Below, piece after piece: positions 10,090-19,445 of a stretch of DNA of 64,000 nt. The translations under genes were made by a program, and so were the position numbers. The stretch's first letter is position 1; the number at the start of each line of letters is the position of its first letter. The notes under the pieces were generated by a model that was given only the letters and a program-made list of their open reading frames with translations, made no database searches and had not been told where the DNA came from. This DNA is from Caldalkalibacillus uzonensis (GTDB lineage Bacteria > Bacillota > Bacilli > Caldalkalibacillales > Caldalkalibacillaceae), in contig NZ_JAUSUQ010000007.1 in assembly GCF_030814135.1 (NCBI RefSeq), positions 1 to 64,000 of the forward strand. Direction: 5' to 3'.

Positions 10090-10162
10090 CACTCGTAGTC
10101 GGCCCATTTACGGTGGGCCGGTAGAGACTCCCGAGCCATATTCCCAGGATTATACGAGCGTG
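10090..10162 (-). ncRNA. Guanine-class purine riboswitch aptamer
   Basis: The minus strand shows the purine aptamer: P1 CGCTCGTA with TACGAGTG, then TATAATCCTGGGAATATGG, P2/P3 loops, GTCTCTACCGG and CCGTAAATGGGCCGACTACG. The nucleotide equivalent to position 74 is C (in GACTACG), which specifies guanine or hypoxanthine rather than adenine. Together with the terminator at 9876-9926 it is an off-switch for the xpt operon. The RNA looks intact although both genes it controls are damaged. Confidence 0.95.
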
Positions 10163-10171
10163 GTATGTGGT

Positions 10172-11110
10172 TTAAGTCCCATTATAATGCTTTGAACCAA
10201 AATTGCAACTGTCTTTTCCTTCCCATTGTTCGTAAAAGGATGTTAACGAATTTGTAGATGCTAGATGAATAAGCTCTCTGATTGCAAGCTGAGTCCCACG
10301 TGCAGGTAAATAAACGGCAAAAAACTCCCGCTCTATGGGTAGTTCAGCCAAAATTTTGATCTGATTGGCTTGTACAGCACGCCGGGCGGCAATATCGGAG
10401 ACAATGGAGTACCCCAAACCAGCTGCCACCATAGAAATGACCGACTCAGTATGTTCCACCTTGGCCACACATTTTAAATCCCTGACAGAATATCCCCACT
10501 GATTCAACCCTTTTTCTGCGGCTCTCCATGTTCCTGAATGTTCACTTCTAAAGATGAATGGCTGATCTTTAATATCTTCAAAACCGACAATGTTTTCTGT
10601 ATGTTGTGATCCAATAATGACCAGGTTATCCTTGGCAATCAGTTGAGATTCAAGTGTCTTCTCAAGAGGGGAGATACCCACAAAGCCAATATCGATTTGC
10701 TCAGTGGCCACCAGCTCCACTACCCGTTCAGACTCATGGATAGCCACTTGTACTTCCACCTGGGGGTAACAGTCCCAAAACTTTTGCAAAATAGAGGGGA
10801 TTAAATAGGTACCTGGGATGCTGCTGGCTCCAATTTTAATCAATCCCTGCACATCCCCACGCAGGGAAGCGCATTGTTCAACTACTTTTTGCCAGTTTTC
10901 AAGCAGAGCCGGACCATAGCGCAACAAAATGCGCCCCCCTTCAGTTGGCTCCAGTGTATCCCGGTGCAAAAGGGGAACACCCAGCTCCTTCTCCAGGGTT
11001 TTAATTTGCTTGCTGACAGCCGGCTGGCTCATATTCAATATTTGAGCCACCGTTGAAAAATTTCTGTGTTCGACCGCCATAATAAATGTTCTGATCCGTT
11101 TTAAGTTCAT
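10172..11110 (-). CDS. LysR-family transcriptional regulator
   Basis: The 312-residue protein has an N-terminal winged helix (residues 1-60: FSTVAQILNMSQPAVSKQIK) and a LysR substrate domain (about 90-295; GASSIPGTYLIPSIL, GLGYSIVSDIAARR). The GxSxIPGTYLxP signature resembles the CysL-like and selenium-metabolism-associated LysR groups. It is divergent from the peroxiredoxin gene with a T-N11-A inverted repeat between them, so it most likely autoregulates and controls that gene. The inducer is unknown. Its 3' end carries the -10/-35 of the downstream riboswitch transcript. Confidence 0.85.
   Translation of the reverse strand: MNLKRIRTFIMAVEHRNFSTVAQILNMSQPAVSKQIKTLEKELGVPLLHRDTLEPTEGGRILLRYGPALLENWQKVVEQCASLRGDVQGLIKIGASSIPGTYLIPSILQKFWDCYPQVEVQVAIHESERVVELVATEQIDIGFVGISPLEKTLESQLIAKDNLVIIGSQHTENIVGFEDIKDQPFIFRSEHSGTWRAAEKGLNQWGYSVRDLKCVAKVEHTESVISMVAAGLGYSIVSDIAARRAVQANQIKILAELPIEREFFAVYLPARGTQLAIRELIHLASTNSLTSFYEQWEGKDSCNFGSKHYNGT
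10181..10208 (-). promoter_or_regulatory. Promoter of the guanine-riboswitch transcript
   Basis: On the minus strand -35 TTGCAA (10203-10208) and -10 TATAAT (10181-10186) are 16 bases apart. They lie within the last codons of the LysR gene, about 20 bases before the aptamer. Confidence 0.65.
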
Positions 11111-11120
11111 ATTTCCTCAC

Positions 11121-11137
11121 CATAACTTTTTGTTATG
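11121..11137. promoter_or_regulatory. LysR-type operator
   Basis: CATAAC-TTTTT-GTTATG is a perfect dyad of the T-N11-A form used by LysR regulators. It lies 10 bases upstream of the LysR start and about 135 bases before the peroxiredoxin gene, between the divergent genes. A related half-site (TTGTTTGTTAT) follows at about 11148-11158. Confidence 0.6.
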
Positions 11138-11273
11138 AGCATTATAATTGTTTGTTATTGATTAATAAGGTTAAAATAGTGATGTAATTCCGTTTGGTTA
11201 TAGGATTTAAGACAAGCTTTATCTCCAGTATAGCCAAACGGAACAAAACATGAAACACAGGAGGTTGAAAAGG

Positions 11274-11825
11274 ATGCCAGTGGAAAGATTAGTCGGCAAA
11301 CCGGCACCCCGGTTTGAAATGGATGCTGTCATGCCCAACAAAGAATTTGGAAAGGTCAGCTTGGAAGAAATCATGAAGCAAGGCAAGTGGACTGTCCTTT
11401 TCTTCTACCCCATGGATTTCACTTTTGTTTGCCCCACTGAGATTATTGCTCTCAGTGACCGCTATGACGAATTTGCAGATTTGGATGCGGAAGTGATCGG
11501 TGTTTCCACCGACACCATCCATACTCACAAGGCTTGGATTAACACTCCCCGTGACCTAAACGGATTGGGTGAACTTAACTATCCCCTTGCTGCTGATACC
11601 AACCATCAAGTTTCCAAAGAATATGGAGTGTTAATCGAAGAGCAAGGGATCGCTCTAAGGGGACTGTTCATCATTAATCCAGAGGGCGAATTAATGTACT
11701 CTGTTGTACATCATAACAACATCGGACGCGATGTGGACGAAGTACTCCGTGTCCTGCAAGCTTTGCAAACTGGGGGTTTATGTCCGGCTAACTGGAAACC
11801 TGGGCAAGAAACACTGAAGGTTTAG
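11274..11825 (+). CDS. 2-Cys peroxiredoxin (AhpC/TSA family)
   Basis: The 183-residue protein reduces hydrogen peroxide and organic peroxides. The peroxidatic motif DFTFVCPTE is present, and a resolving Cys lies near the C-terminus in TGGLCPANWKPGQ, so it is a typical 2-Cys enzyme. The start MPVERLVGKPAP follows GGAGGT by 8 bases; an ATG 8 codons upstream lacks a site. Neighbours are the divergent LysR gene and, 70 bases downstream, a thioredoxin-fold protein. A hairpin GGCT-AGTCA-AGCC with a short T-run (11834-11867) follows. Confidence 0.93.
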   Translation: MPVERLVGKPAPRFEMDAVMPNKEFGKVSLEEIMKQGKWTVLFFYPMDFTFVCPTEIIALSDRYDEFADLDAEVIGVSTDTIHTHKAWINTPRDLNGLGELNYPLAADTNHQVSKEYGVLIEEQGIALRGLFIINPEGELMYSVVHHNNIGRDVDEVLRVLQALQTGGLCPANWKPGQETLKV

Positions 11826-11833
11826 GATCAATG

Positions 11834-11867
11834 GGAGAGACGGCTAGTCAAGCCTTCTCTTCTTTTT
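11834..11867 (+). terminator. Possible terminator after the peroxiredoxin gene
   Basis: GAGAGACGGCT-AGTCA-AGCCTTCTCT forms an imperfect stem (GGCT/AGCC plus GAGA/TCTC) followed by TCTTTTT. It may be a partial terminator before the next gene. Confidence 0.45.
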
Positions 11868-11895
11868 ATCCTTCCAAAGGAAAGAAGGGCTAACC

Positions 11896-12339
11896 ATGAA
11901 ACTACGCACCCCCATGCCTGAGCTGGATGGGGCCACCGAATGGCTGAACGGAAAGGTAAGCCGGGAGGACCTCATCGGGGAAAAACCAACTTTGATCCAC
12001 TTCTGGTCTGTCAGTTGTCAATTGTGCAAAGAGGCAATGCCCCAGGTGAATCAGTTCCGGGATGAGTACAAGGACCAGCTGAACGTAGTGGCTGTGCATA
12101 TGCCCCGTTCGGAAGCTGATCTGGACATTGACAAGGTGAAAGCCGTTGCCCTCGAGCACAACATCACCCAACCTATTTTCGTGGATAATGAACACAAGCT
12201 GACTGATGCCTTTGAAAACCAATATGTACCCGCTTACTACGTTTTTGACAAAGAAGGAAAACTGCGTCACTTTCAAGCGGGTGACAGTGGCATGCAGCTG
12301 TTAACCAAACGGGTTAACCGCATTTTGAATGAAAACTAA
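11896..12339 (+). CDS. TlpA/ResA-like thiol-disulfide oxidoreductase, cytoplasmic
   Basis: The 147-residue protein has a thioredoxin fold of the TlpA subgroup: HFWSVSCQLCKEAMP supplies the Cys-Gln-Leu-Cys redox motif and YVPAYYVFDKEGKL the conserved cis-Pro region. There is no signal peptide or transmembrane anchor, unlike ResA, so it should act in the cytoplasm. It lies between a peroxiredoxin gene and a convergent thioredoxin-reductase-like gene, suggesting a peroxide or thiol redox chain (inference). Confidence 0.85.
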   Translation: MKLRTPMPELDGATEWLNGKVSREDLIGEKPTLIHFWSVSCQLCKEAMPQVNQFRDEYKDQLNVVAVHMPRSEADLDIDKVKAVALEHNITQPIFVDNEHKLTDAFENQYVPAYYVFDKEGKLRHFQAGDSGMQLLTKRVNRILNEN

Positions 12340-12383
12340 GTTGCCTTGCGTATACTTAATCTTCTCTTCTCTTTGCATAAAAT

Positions 12384-12435
12384 GAGAGCTGTTTTTCTAA
12401 GAGTATACCCCTCGGAAAACAGCTCTCTTTTCTTC
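12384..12435 (+). terminator. Intrinsic terminator after the TlpA-like gene
   Basis: GAGAGCTGTTTT (12384-12395) pairs with AAAACAGCTCTC (12416-12427), followed by TTTTCTTC. It lies between convergent genes and may serve both strands. Confidence 0.8.
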
Positions 12436-12469
12436 ATCATCTGTAGTGGACAGCATATGAAGCAGACTG

Positions 12470-13375
12470 TTAGTGTTCTCCCAGTAAACTTTTGTGAATC
12501 CAGATCGCCGCCTGACTGCCTTCTCCCATGGCAATGGTCACTTGTTCTGAATGAACAGTCACATCACCAGCGGCCCAGACATGTTTCACATTGGTCATCT
12601 TGGTGCGGGGATCGGTCACAATATGTTTGTTTTCCAGCCGTTCTACCCCAAGCTGGGCAGCCAGGTCCGATTTAACCTCATTGCCTCCAAAGGCTAAAAA
12701 GCCCCGTTCTGCTTCCACCATTTGGCCGCTTCGTAAACGGACTCCGCATATACGCCATTCTTCATCACCTGTCACGATGTGTTCTGCAGGCTCCTGAAGA
12801 TGGGGAATGGACTTGGAGGCCAGCTGCAGGCTAAGTTCTTCGGGAAGCGGCTGCTGCTCATGATTAATATAGGTGACGTCTTTTGTCCAATACGTTAAAG
12901 TTAAAGCCATATGCGCTCCGCTCTTGCCTGAGCCCAGAACAACCGTTTTTTTATTGCGCACCTCATACCCGTCACAGTCAGGACAAATGTAGACCGTTAA
13001 TCCCAAACAGGGAATCAATCCGGGAAGGGGAGGAAAACGATCCAGCACACCTGTAGCCAACAACAGGCGTTTACCCCGGTACACGTCTCCGTTTTTTACA
13101 CTTACCACAAATTGGCCGCCTACTTTTTCCACGTGTACGGCTTCATCCTGCACAAAGGAAATTCCCAATGCTTGGGCATGCTGCTGGCCAAGCTGACGCA
13201 GCGTCTCTCCGCTTACCCCATCTGGCCAGCCCAGCAGGTTGTGATAGGAGCGGCACAATGTTGAACGCCCGTAACCAGTATCAATCACCAGCACATGACG
13301 CTGATAACGCCCCAGTTGGATGGCCGCTTGCAAACCGGCGATCCCACCACCGATAATAATACAATCGTAACTCAT
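12470..13375 (-). CDS. Thioredoxin-reductase-like FAD/NAD(P)H oxidoreductase
   Basis: The 301-residue flavoprotein has an N-terminal FAD-binding GGGIAGLQAA motif (8-17), the redox motif CPDC in TVYICPDCDGYEV (about residue 132), an NAD(P)H fold (VVLGSGKSGAHMA), and a C-terminal FAD segment (HVWAAGDVT). Length and CxxC match low-molecular-weight thioredoxin reductases. The cysteine pair and NADPH-domain details differ from TrxB, so the partner is uncertain; the nearby TlpA-like protein is a candidate. A 30-codon ORF and a palindromic site precede it. Confidence 0.85.
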   Translation of the reverse strand: MSYDCIIIGGGIAGLQAAIQLGRYQRHVLVIDTGYGRSTLCRSYHNLLGWPDGVSGETLRQLGQQHAQALGISFVQDEAVHVEKVGGQFVVSVKNGDVYRGKRLLLATGVLDRFPPLPGLIPCLGLTVYICPDCDGYEVRNKKTVVLGSGKSGAHMALTLTYWTKDVTYINHEQQPLPEELSLQLASKSIPHLQEPAEHIVTGDEEWRICGVRLRSGQMVEAERGFLAFGGNEVKSDLAAQLGVERLENKHIVTDPRTKMTNVKHVWAAGDVTVHSEQVTIAMGEGSQAAIWIHKSLLGEH

Positions 13376-13392
13376 ATACTCACCTTTTATCC

Positions 13393-13485
13393 TTATTTTC
13401 CTCTCGCATTTTCCGCTTCTTCCGCTATTTTTTTGGCCTCCTCCTCGTTAATGTTGGGTACGTCATGATCATAAGCCATATGCAT
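13393..13485 (-). CDS. Small ORF (30 residues) upstream of the flavoprotein gene
   Basis: The frame starts MHMAYDHDVPNINEEEAKK and is highly charged, ending with a Glu/Lys/Ala helix-like tail. AAAGGAG lies 5 bases before the first ATG (and 11 before a second). It ends 17 bases before the flavoprotein start, so the two form a transcription unit. No family is recognised. The good ribosome-binding site makes translation plausible. Confidence 0.5.
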   Translation of the reverse strand: MHMAYDHDVPNINEEEAKKIAEEAENARGK

Positions 13486-13499
13486 ACATACTCCTTTCG

Positions 13500-13513
13500 T
13501 TCGAATATTCGAA
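13500..13513. promoter_or_regulatory. 14-bp palindrome, probable operator
   Basis: TTCGAATATTCGAA is a perfect palindrome in the intergenic region between the divergent XRE regulator and the small-ORF/flavoprotein unit. It lies about 15 bases upstream of the small ORF start. Binding by the adjacent XRE protein is inference from position. Confidence 0.5.
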
Positions 13514-13576
13514 TCTCCACCATGATACACATAATAATGACGATACATGTAGTTGCCGTTAAGGGAGGGATTTACA

Positions 13577-14002
13577 CTGCAACCCCATCAAAGAGTCCGT
13601 TTTACCATTGAAGTCTCGCTGGATACAGCTGAACGCATTTGGAACATTGTTCATGTGACCAATTATCACTTGAAACACAATGGGAAACGCATCTCTCCGG
13701 AAGATGTCATTAAAATCGGCACGCTGCGCTACATTGAACAATTTTATCGGGAACAAACCATCAGCAAGGTTCAGTGTTCCCTGGGCACTAGCTTTCCATT
13801 AAAAAACAAGATCAAAGCCTACATCAAACAAAAAGGCATCAGTGCTTCATCTCTGGCTGACAAGGCAGGGATCAGCAAAGGAACGTTATCGGATATCCTG
13901 AACAACAAACACCAGCCTTCTTTGGATACGTTTCTGCGCCTTTACGTCGCCTTGGACTGCCCGCCATTGGATGATATTCTGTACCGGGAGACTTCCGCCT
14001 GA
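13577..14002 (+). CDS. XRE-family HTH regulator with N-terminal unknown domain, probable CTG start
   Basis: The C-terminal half (about residues 75-140) is an XRE/Cro helix-turn-helix (IKAYIKQKGISASSLADKAG, then ISKGTLSDILNNKHQPSLDT). The first 70 residues (QRVRFTIEVSLDTAERIWN) match no domain I recognise. Start choice: GGGAGG lies 8 bases before a CTG at 13577; the only earlier usual start, TTG 13553, has no ribosome-binding site, and no ATG or GTG fits. A CTG start is therefore likeliest. It is divergent from the redox unit and probably regulates it. Confidence 0.75.
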   Translation: MQPHQRVRFTIEVSLDTAERIWNIVHVTNYHLKHNGKRISPEDVIKIGTLRYIEQFYREQTISKVQCSLGTSFPLKNKIKAYIKQKGISASSLADKAGISKGTLSDILNNKHQPSLDTFLRLYVALDCPPLDDILYRETSA

Positions 14003-14015
14003 AGTCTCCTTTCTC
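13987..14015 (+). terminator. Intrinsic terminator after the XRE gene
   Basis: GGAGACTTC-CGCCT-GAAGTCTCC is a perfect 9-bp stem followed by TTTCTCTTG, overlapping the last codons of the gene. Confidence 0.75.
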
Positions 14016-14236
14016 TTGTTTGGAGTTCGGCAAGCCGAATCAAGGTTCGAAGTTAATGCATTTTTTGGTTATTGGACATTCCCTGAACCGAATAAAGTGT
14101 AGTAAACCCATTGTTAACTAGTGTGAACAAATCCTGGCTGGGACATACACTGAATTGTTTTAAGGATATTTTTAATTAAGTATAAGGTCAACTGGTTTTG
14201 GCGAAAGCTGATGATCCCCGGAGGGTGTGAGGGAAT
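14016..14236. other. Intergenic stretch without recognised features
   Basis: No gene or strong structure is seen. A ribosome-binding site (GGAGGGTGTGAGGGAAT) directly precedes the next gene. Promoter candidates are weak. Confidence 0.3.
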
Positions 14237-14482
14237 ATGACTGCTTTAAGCGAATGGTCTGCAGTGGTTCAGCTGTTGGCCAATGTTGGCTTTCCAGCCG
14301 CCGTTGCGATGTATCTGTTGTTTCGTTTTGAAAAACGAATTGGCAATCTAGAGCGTGCATTAGCCGATAATATCAAGGATAGGGAAAAGCAGGGGCCGGT
14401 GGTGCAATATATTATCTGCGCTCGGGAAAACCGGCCAGATAAAGGGACCCGTCTCCTGCTCAAACGAAAAAAGCACAATTAG
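14237..14482 (+). CDS. YvrJ-family small membrane protein
   Basis: The 81-residue protein starts MTALSEWSAVVQLLANVGFP and continues with one hydrophobic helix and FRFEKRIGNLERAL. This is the YvrJ pattern (xxNVGFPxxVxxYLLxRxExxL). The C-terminal 35 residues are basic and longer than in usual YvrJ proteins of about 50 residues. Function is unknown in the family. It faces gyrB head-on across a terminator. Confidence 0.65.
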   Translation: MTALSEWSAVVQLLANVGFPAAVAMYLLFRFEKRIGNLERALADNIKDREKQGPVVQYIICARENRPDKGTRLLLKRKKHN

Positions 14483-14502
14483 ACAAACGTACAATTAATG
14501 AC

Positions 14503-14537
14503 AAAAAAGCTGCACTCCCTTGACAGGAAAGTGCAGC
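14503..14537 (-). terminator. Intrinsic terminator after gyrB
   Basis: On the minus strand GCTGCACT-TTCCTGTCAAGGG-AGTGCAGC is followed by TTTTTT. It lies 10 bases past the gyrB stop and so ends the dnaA-gyrB run before the accessory segment. Confidence 0.9.
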
Positions 14538-14546
14538 GATATATGC

Positions 14547-16720
<2,174 letters not shown>

Positions 16721-16733
16721 GTCGATCCCTCTT

Positions 16734-17843
16734 TCAGCCCGAGATTTGACCTTCCCGTACATGATAGACAGTCGCTTGATTCAGCAAGCGGCGGTCTATA
16801 CCCTCTGTACTGGTGTTGGTCACAAAGGTTTGTACTTTATCTTGAATGGCTTCCAGGAGGTCAGTACGTCTGTGATCGTCCAGCTCTGATAATACATCAT
16901 CTAACAAGAGTACAGGATATTCCCCGATTTCTTCCTTGATGAGCTCTATTTCGGCCAGCTTAAGGGATAAAGCGGTGGTGCGCTGCTGGCCCTGTGAGCC
17001 ATAGGTGTGGACGTTGCGGCCGTTAACGGTAAAAATAAGATCATCCCGGTGAGGCCCGATCAGGGTGCTGCCCCGCCGCTCTTCCCTATCCCTAATCTCA
17101 GCAAATTGACGGGTGAGCACAGCGGTCATTTCTTGCTCACTCATGGCTTGATCAATCTCTGCCAGTGAATGGTAGCATATGGCTAACTTTTCTTTACCGT
17201 TGGAAATATGTCCATGGATCTCCCGGGCCCACTGTTCCAGTTTGCGCAGGAACTGAAAACGCTTCTGATAAAGTTTAACGGCCTTCCCAATCAGCTGGTG
17301 GGTAAACACATCAACCATGGGCCGGTGTTTGTTCCGTTCAGACCACTCTTTTAACAGGGCATTGCGCTGCATCAACAGTTTTTGATACCGCCCCAAATCA
17401 TGCAGATAAGTGGGGCTCACTTGGCCCAGTTCCATATCAATAAAACGACGGCGCACCTGAGGACTCCCTTTGACGAGTTCGAGATCCTCAGGTGCAAACA
17501 TCACCACATTTAAGGTACCGATATAATCGCTTAACCTTTTCTGTTCCAAGTGGTTCAATTTGGCCTTTTTTCCTTTGTGGGAAATCAGGAGCTCCAACGA
17601 GACGGAGCCATATTTTTTTTCTATGTCGGCGGCCAGGGTAGTATATGGCTGTTGCCACTGAATCAGTTCCTTATCCTTGGAGGTACGGTGTGATTTGGTC
17701 AGTGACAAGACATACAGTGATTCCAGCAGGTTGGTTTTCCCTTGTGCATTATCCCCAATAAAGAGATAGATGCCCGGTTGAAACTGAAGCTCCAGGGCGT
17801 GATAGTTACGATAGTGCTTTAAGGCTAAGCATTTGACATACAA
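16734..17843 (-). CDS. recF: DNA replication and repair protein RecF
   Basis: RecF is an SMC-like ATPase that helps load RecA at gapped DNA. The 369-residue protein shows Walker A GDNAQGKTNLLES (about 31-43), signature YGSQGQQRTTALSLKLAE and Walker B PVLLLDDVLSELD. It uses a TTG start (17843) 6-7 bases after AGGGGGA. It lies between yaaA and remB as in B. subtilis. Confidence 0.97.
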   Translation of the reverse strand: MYVKCLALKHYRNYHALELQFQPGIYLFIGDNAQGKTNLLESLYVLSLTKSHRTSKDKELIQWQQPYTTLAADIEKKYGSVSLELLISHKGKKAKLNHLEQKRLSDYIGTLNVVMFAPEDLELVKGSPQVRRRFIDMELGQVSPTYLHDLGRYQKLLMQRNALLKEWSERNKHRPMVDVFTHQLIGKAVKLYQKRFQFLRKLEQWAREIHGHISNGKEKLAICYHSLAEIDQAMSEQEMTAVLTRQFAEIRDREERRGSTLIGPHRDDLIFTVNGRNVHTYGSQGQQRTTALSLKLAEIELIKEEIGEYPVLLLDDVLSELDDHRRTDLLEAIQDKVQTFVTNTSTEGIDRRLLNQATVYHVREGQISG

Positions 17844-17854
17844 AGGGAATCCCC

Positions 17855-18076
17855 CTAGCTATCCTGAACAATTTTAAACTGGCCTGCACCGTCAATGTGG
17901 ACAACATCGTCCGGATACAATTTACGTCCCCGGCGTTGTTCAGCTTCACCGTTAACCAGAACCGGATATTCAGCTAAAAACCATTTAGCTTGTCCGCCTG
18001 TATCAATTGCGCCCACCAGCTTTAACAGTTGCCCTAATGTAATATATGGGGTATGGATATGAACCACATTGACCAA
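17855..18076 (-). CDS. yaaA: S4-domain RNA-binding protein YaaA
   Basis: The 73-residue protein is a single S4-like domain (ITLGQLLKLVGAIDTGGQAK, then VLVNGEAEQRRGRKLYPDDVV). The family is linked to ribosome assembly (called RlbA in B. subtilis). A TTG start (18076) lies 7 bases after AAGGTG. The gene sits 12 bases before recF. Confidence 0.93.
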   Translation of the reverse strand: MVNVVHIHTPYITLGQLLKLVGAIDTGGQAKWFLAEYPVLVNGEAEQRRGRKLYPDDVVHIDGAGQFKIVQDS

Positions 18077-18129
18077 AACACATCACCTTGTCCTCTCTTC
18101 CATGCTGATCACCAGACTGAGCTTTCAGG

Positions 18130-19263
18130 CTAATAGGTTCTGACCGGCAAAATTAAGTGCAGCAAATGCTCGTGATCTGTGGGCTTAATGACAAAAGGGC
18201 TTAACGCACCTGTAAACTGGATAGTGACCTCCCCTGAGTCAATGACACGGAGCGCATCCAGCATAAATTTGGCATTAAAGGCAATCTGAACTTCTTCCCC
18301 TGTAATATGGTGAACCTGGACATGTTCAAAAACCTGTCCTACTTCCGGGGTATTGGATGTAATTTGAATACGGTCTTCCTGTGTACTTAATTTTACCACA
18401 TGTTTGCCATCCCGTGCTAAAAGGGAGGCGCGCTCTATTGCAGAAAGCAAGGCTTTGGTCCCAATCTGCAATGTTGTTTTGCTGGAAGTGGGAATGATGC
18501 GGTCTGTATCTGGATACGTGCCTTCCAGCAAACGGGAAAGGAATAATAACCGACCTGCTTTCACCAGCATCTGATTATTAGTCATTACAATCTGGACTGG
18601 TTCTTCTTGGTCTTCCAGAATACGCTGCAGTTCGTTTAAACTGCGGCCAGGAACCACAATATTATCAAAACGGGTATCCTGATTTGCTTCTACTTGAGCC
18701 GAACGGCGGGCCAAACGGTGGCTGTCAGTGGCTACCAGCGTCAGCTGGCCATCTTCCAGTTTGATCAGGACACCTGTTAAGATAGGCCGGGACTCCTGTG
18801 TAGAGACAGCAAACGAGGTTTGGCGAATCAAACCTTTCAGCAGCTGAGCGGAAATACTGAAAACTTGGTCTTCTTCCAACTGCGGCAAACGGGGATATTC
18901 TTCAGCATTTAAGCCGTTAAGGTTAAATTCAGCTGAACCGGAACGAATATTGGTAACTTCGTTGTCCAGTACTTCTATTTCAATTTGTTCAGCCGGCAGC
19001 TTCTTGACGATTTCCGTAAAATATTTGGCAGGGAGGACGATACTACCTAGTTTAACCACTTTTATTAATTCTTTATCATCCACTTGCTGTGGAATGGAGA
19101 CTTGGATGGAAATGTCGGAGTCGCTGCCGGTTAGTATGCATTCCTCATGAGTGGCGGTTAGTTTGATTCCAGTTAGGATGGGAATGGTGGTACGTGATGA
19201 CACGGCCTTGGCCACCTGATTAACCGCTTCTCTTAAAGCATCTCGATCCACCACAATATGCAT
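18130..19263 (-). CDS. dnaN: DNA polymerase III beta subunit (sliding clamp)
   Basis: DnaN forms the ring clamp that tethers polymerase to DNA. The 377-residue protein has three clamp repeats; recognisable segments are MHIVVDRDALREAVNQVAKA, GLIRQTSFAVSTQESRPILT and the terminal HLILPVRTY. A ribosome-binding site (GGAGGT) lies just upstream. It is downstream of dnaA with an origin segment between. Confidence 0.98.
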   Translation of the reverse strand: MHIVVDRDALREAVNQVAKAVSSRTTIPILTGIKLTATHEECILTGSDSDISIQVSIPQQVDDKELIKVVKLGSIVLPAKYFTEIVKKLPAEQIEIEVLDNEVTNIRSGSAEFNLNGLNAEEYPRLPQLEEDQVFSISAQLLKGLIRQTSFAVSTQESRPILTGVLIKLEDGQLTLVATDSHRLARRSAQVEANQDTRFDNIVVPGRSLNELQRILEDQEEPVQIVMTNNQMLVKAGRLLFLSRLLEGTYPDTDRIIPTSSKTTLQIGTKALLSAIERASLLARDGKHVVKLSTQEDRIQITSNTPEVGQVFEHVQVHHITGEEVQIAFNAKFMLDALRVIDSGEVTIQFTGALSPFVIKPTDHEHLLHLILPVRTY

Positions 19264-19445
19264 TGTTGTCTACCTCCAAAATTTTTTTGCATATGCTTTT
19301 TATTTTAGCATATTTATATTAATTTAGATCATATTAATCATTAATGGCTGTGAATTTGTGGATAACAGATCAGAGTGGCACAACAAAGCCTATACACATG
19401 TGGACGGTGTGTGTATAGGCTTGTTTTGTTATACACATGTTGATA
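19264..19445 (-). other. oriC: oriC right part: dnaA-dnaN intergenic, DUE and DnaA boxes
   Basis: This spacer holds a perfect DnaA box (TGTGGATAA, 19357-19365) and a TTATACACA variant (19429-19437) on opposite strands. Next to the perfect box an AT-rich stretch (about 19275-19345, with ATTAATGATTAATATGAT on the minus strand) is a good candidate for the unwinding element and DnaA-trios, which in B. subtilis lie in this same spacer. A strong hairpin is at 19388-19420. Confidence 0.8.
19388..19420 (-). terminator. Hairpin between dnaA and dnaN
   Basis: GCCTATACACA (19388-19398) and TGTGTATAGGC (19410-19420) form a perfect 11-bp stem followed on the minus strand by TTTGTTG. It may attenuate dnaA-dnaN readthrough. 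The arms contain DnaA-box-like TATACACA sequences, so it may instead be part of the origin. Confidence 0.5.
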
